A DNA stretch of 64,000 nt, from assembly GCA_040755395.1 (NCBI GenBank), contig JBFMAX010000016.1, positions 1-64,000 of the forward strand, read 5' to 3'. How positions within the stretch are numbered: position 1 is the first letter of the stretch; every line of letters starts with the position of its first letter. Positions 61,590 through 64,000 of the stretch are shown here, one piece after another. The position numbers and the translations under genes are program-made. The notes under the pieces are model-generated. The model was given only the letters and a program-made list of their open reading frames with translations. It searched no databases and was not told the DNA's origin. The stretch comes from Nitrospirota bacterium. GTDB taxonomy: Bacteria; Nitrospirota; Nitrospiria; Nitrospirales; Nitrospiraceae.

Positions 61590-62186
61590 ATGACCACGGC
61601 AACTCGTCATCGAGCTGGCGTTCGTTGGCGCCGCGCGGCGTGGGCGCTTCCCGCGCTGCTGTGGCTCATCCCGCAACCCGCCGCCGCCGATCCCTTTCTC
61701 GGCCGGCTTGACTGCGTGTCCATCCAAGCGTCCATCTGGGAAGTGGGCGACTCCTTCGGGATCACGACCGACGTGTTGCGGGAAGCGATCCAGACAGGAC
61801 TGCAGACCCACGCGCCGCGCCTGAAGGTCCAGCCCGATTGCCCGGACCGCATCGAATGCAAGGTATTTCTGCAGAACGCGTCCACGGACACGTTCAAGGG
61901 CTTTTTCGGGCATGTCGCGGTCGAAGTCACGCGCAAGGCGATCTTTCAGGACACGGCCCTCCTGACCGCCGGGCGGGCCTGGGACCTCCAGTCGTATGTG
62001 TACGGCACCCGAGACAAAGCCAAGACCAGCGTGCTCGACCAGATCAACCGGCACCTCGCCCAATTCGCCGCGACTACCTGCTGGCGAACAGAAAAGAGGA
62101 GCAGCCGGGGGAAAGCAAACCGAGCAACGGGGGCGGGTCGGCAGAGACGCGATGACGGGCCGGAGTTCCCGGCTGGCGGCGGGTGA
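61590..62186 (+). CDS. Exported protein of unknown function
   Basis: The 198-residue product has a signal peptide (about residues 13-34, ending near PAAADP). The mature part contains FLGRLDCVSIQASIWEVGDSFGI and two Cys pairs (LDCVS, PDCPDRIECKVF). It has a mixed alpha/beta pattern to about residue 150 and an Arg/Gly-rich tail. I know no family. The start is uncertain, with an in-frame GTG at 61581 and ATG at 61551; the ATG at 61590 is chosen. Confidence 0.6.
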   Translation: MTTATRHRAGVRWRRAAWALPALLWLIPQPAAADPFLGRLDCVSIQASIWEVGDSFGITTDVLREAIQTGLQTHAPRLKVQPDCPDRIECKVFLQNASTDTFKGFFGHVAVEVTRKAIFQDTALLTAGRAWDLQSYVYGTRDKAKTSVLDQINRHLAQFAATTCWRTEKRSSRGKANRATGAGRQRRDDGPEFPAGGG

Positions 62187-62195
62187 GCCAGGCTC

Positions 62196-62459
62196 TCATT
62201 TCGCTTGTTCGGAAGTCTGTGAACGACCTTCACCGCCGGACTGCTCGTCGCCCTTGGACAGTTTGGCGGTCAGGAAGAGCGGAAGCGTGCTCCCGGGCAG
62301 CGTCAGCGGGCGACGGAGCACCCAGTTTCCTTTCCCCGGCGTGGTGTAGGTGTCGAATCCGATCAACTCCCCGGTCTCGGTGTTCAGCAGCACCGGAGTC
62401 GTCGCCTGCTTCCATTTTCGATAGGCCCGAAAGACCCGCCACGTCCATTCAAACGCCAT
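62196..62459 (-). CDS. Small hypothetical protein
   Basis: The 87-residue product starts with an aromatic-rich helix (MAFEWTWRVFRAYRKWKQ), then beta-strand-like TPVLLNTETGELIGFDTY and a hydrophilic Gly/Ser tail. The ATG at 62459 has GGGAGG 7 nt upstream, supporting this start over the TTG at 62576. No family recognised. Confidence 0.55.
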   Translation of the reverse strand: MAFEWTWRVFRAYRKWKQATTPVLLNTETGELIGFDTYTTPGKGNWVLRRPLTLPGSTLPLFLTAKLSKGDEQSGGEGRSQTSEQAK

Positions 62460-62572
62460 GGATAGCCCTCCCCTGCTTGAACGAGCGATCACGCTTGTAT
62501 GATCGGCCCTCCGGAACACAACCCAGCAACCGCTGTGCCAGCGCCGCCGAGCGCCCATCATCGGGCATTTCT

Positions 62573-62734
62573 TCAATAGTAGTAGAAGTTGAGGGTGGGC
62601 CAGGCGGAGACCCCGGCCCGGTTCAGGCGCAGGAGGTGGAGGGTTGTCCCTTCAGAACGAGATCGTGCTTCGTCGCAGGCAGAGACTGGCATGGCACTCC
62701 CCCAAGCCAGCAGGAGGAACGCCACCCACCGCAT
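62573..62734 (-). CDS. Very small predicted secreted protein
   Basis: A 53-residue frame reads from an ATG at 62734 to TGA at 62573-62575. It has a clear hydrophobic signal-like N-terminus (FLLLAWGSA) ending near VSA, followed by Cys in ACDEARSR and a short tail ending FYYY. It begins 14 nt past the RTX gene end on the same strand. No ribosome-binding site is obvious, and it may be chance in GC-rich DNA. Confidence 0.4.
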   Translation of the reverse strand: MRWVAFLLLAWGSAMPVSACDEARSRSEGTTLHLLRLNRAGVSAWPTLNFYYY

Positions 62735-62747
62735 GATGACATCGACT

Positions 62748-64000
62748 CTACTGCCAGTTGGCGGCCAGGATGGCCTGCACGTCTTCCGGGCGCTGCGCGA
62801 TGGCCTCCTCCCACGTGAGGCCCGTCTGCGCGCTGAAACCGGCCATGGCCTGAAGGAGTTGCTCGACTTGCGTGTTCAGCAACTGCTGGCCGTTGCCGGC
62901 CCGGATGGTCTCGATCTGGTAGGACGAACCGGTGTACCAGTTCTGGATCGTGACTTGATCCGTCGACCCGTAGAGCGCCATGCGCAGATCGTTGACGCTG
63001 CGTTCCAACATGAGATCGAGCGGATTGATGCCGGCACCGAAGAGAAGCGTGTCGATGTTGCCCGCGGTGGCGTCCTTCTCCACAATCTTGTCCCGTCCGT
63101 CGCCCCGGCCAAAGACATAGGTGTCGTTGCCTTTGCCGCCTTTGAGCCTGTCGTTTCCGGCCCCGCCGGCCAACACATTCACCCCGCTGTTGCCGGTCAG
63201 CACATTGTTGAGGGCGTTGCCCGTGCCGTTGATCGCGGCGGTGCCTGTCAGCGTCAGATTCTCGACATGGTCGCCGAGGGTGTAGGTGATCGAGGACTTC
63301 ACCAGATCGGTGCCTTCATTGGCCGCTTCGGTCACCACCTCTCCGGCGTCGTCCACGATGAAGGTGTCGTTGCCCAGGCCGCCGATGAGGGTGTCGGCCC
63401 CTTGCCCCCCATCCAAGATGTCGTTCCCGTCTCCGCCCAAGAGAAGATCCCTCCCGGCCCCGCCGTAGAGATGGTCTTTGCCGACGCCGCCCAGCAGCCG
63501 ATCATTCCCGGCGCTGGCCCACAGCACGTCATCCCCAACCCCTCCGTCGAGGCTCACGTCGCCGTAGTCATAAATGGGACTCGTGAGATCCACGAGGTCG
63601 TGCCCGTCGCCGACCTCGATCCGCTCGATGCCGACCACCCGCGGACCGGCCGAGCCGGGAAATGGGCTGAAGGCGTCATCCAAGGCGAGGGCGTCGTCGC
63701 CCGCCGTGCCGCGTAACGTGTCAACGCCGGCCTCGTCGCTGAACACATCAAACGACCGCTGCTTGCCGTTGAGACTCACGGTCTGCCCGGTCCCGGGGTG
63801 TCCCGGGCTACCACTGTTTTTGGCGACAAATCCGGATGTCCAGGTCCCGTCGATCGAGAACCGGAACGTGTCCTCGCCTTCGCCGCCTTGCAGCCGATCG
63901 CTGTCGGGCCCGCCGTCGAGCACGTCATTCCCGGTGCCGCCGAGCAAGGTATCGTTGCCGGCGCCCCCCATGAGCGTGTCGTTCCCGGCGCCGGCCTCCA
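62748..64000 (-). CDS. RTX calcium-binding repeat protein (5' end outside window)
   Basis: The visible 417 residues are the C-terminal part of a larger protein whose frame runs out of the window upstream. Repeats GGxGxDxLx occur at AGAGNDTLMGG, GGTGNDVLDGG, GGVGKDHLYGGAGRDLLLGGDGNDIL and GGAGNDRLKGGKGNDTYVFG. They bind Ca2+ as parallel beta-rolls. The C-terminus (DPLDLMLERS-type region, IQNWYTG and final ILAANWQ) resembles RTX proteins secreted by type I systems. No ABC exporter is in the window. Confidence 0.9.
   Translation of the reverse strand, partial: EAGAGNDTLMGGAGNDTLLGGTGNDVLDGGPDSDRLQGGEGEDTFRFSIDGTWTSGFVAKNSGSPGHPGTGQTVSLNGKQRSFDVFSDEAGVDTLRGTAGDDALALDDAFSPFPGSAGPRVVGIERIEVGDGHDLVDLTSPIYDYGDVSLDGGVGDDVLWASAGNDRLLGGVGKDHLYGGAGRDLLLGGDGNDILDGGQGADTLIGGLGNDTFIVDDAGEVVTEAANEGTDLVKSSITYTLGDHVENLTLTGTAAINGTGNALNNVLTGNSGVNVLAGGAGNDRLKGGKGNDTYVFGRGDGRDKIVEKDATAGNIDTLLFGAGINPLDLMLERSVNDLRMALYGSTDQVTIQNWYTGSSYQIETIRAGNGQQLLNTQVEQLLQAMAGFSAQTGLTWEEAIAQRPEDVQAILAANWQ

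Noticed and set aside
1-64000. tRNA, rRNA or CRISPR arrays
   Set aside because: I looked for cloverleaf ends, conserved rRNA stretches and direct repeats with unique spacers and saw none; a covariance-model scan is not possible here.

Overview
The window comes from a GC-rich Gram-negative bacterium. Support for an outer membrane includes LptD, a TolC/RND efflux set, Sec and lipoprotein signals, and the HpnD/HpnE steps of squalene (hopanoid precursor) synthesis. Gene content and style (paired DUF507 genes, RND permease with a PG0541-like partner, B12-dependent ribonucleotide reductase, sigma-54 regulators, heptanucleotide intergenic arrays) suggest a Nitrospira-type member of Nitrospirota. That assignment is inference from memory; no rRNA or tRNA gene was seen to confirm it.

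Layout. 1-188 is one copy of a structured dispersed repeat. 341-6597 is an efflux operon (small regulator-like protein, RND permease, adaptor, TolC). 6640-15084 is almost entirely minus strand: TPR protein, lipoprotein, cyclophilin, beta-propeller protein, tatC, DUF465, rimI, tsaB, LolA-like lipoprotein, radA. 15627-19842 holds a secreted nuclease, unknown proteins, a Bcp peroxiredoxin, a TPR lipoprotein and two DUF507 genes. 20013-23666 (plus) encodes a YprB-like nuclease, a PP2C phosphatase and two secreted proteins. 24104-31939 is a signalling island: a 1217-residue REC/PAS/PilZ/PilZ/LuxD-like/methyltransferase protein, a GAF histidine kinase, an NtrC-type regulator, and an HD-GYP regulator behind a sigma-54-type promoter. 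31936-40249 (minus) is recN, trxA, a TPR protein, lptD, folC, accD and an MBL hydrolase. 40388-43579 (minus) is moaC, a moaD-moaE fusion, moaA and a Ni/Co transporter. 43712-45494 (plus) is a FolB-methyltransferase fusion and a PHP phosphoesterase. 47934-52154 is a class II ribonucleotide reductase carrying two inteins, followed by a HAD phosphatase, a BtuF-like cobalamin-binding protein, hpnD and hpnE. 58246-61233 is a large hybrid histidine kinase. The window ends inside an RTX calcium-binding protein.

The strongest non-routine signals are: (1) the fusion protein and c-di-GMP-flavoured island at 24104-31939, where receiver and hydrolase catalytic residues look replaced; (2) a roughly 190-234 bp repeat with inverted ends and compensatory changes between its hairpins, one copy of which lies between hpnD and hpnE; (3) degenerate 7-bp tandem arrays in many intergenic gaps, several as opposed arms that can fold; (4) an intein placed directly before the predicted catalytic cysteine of the reductase; (5) a MoaD-MoaE fusion whose Gly-Gly is internal. 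No CRISPR array, tRNA, rRNA or intact insertion sequence was found.
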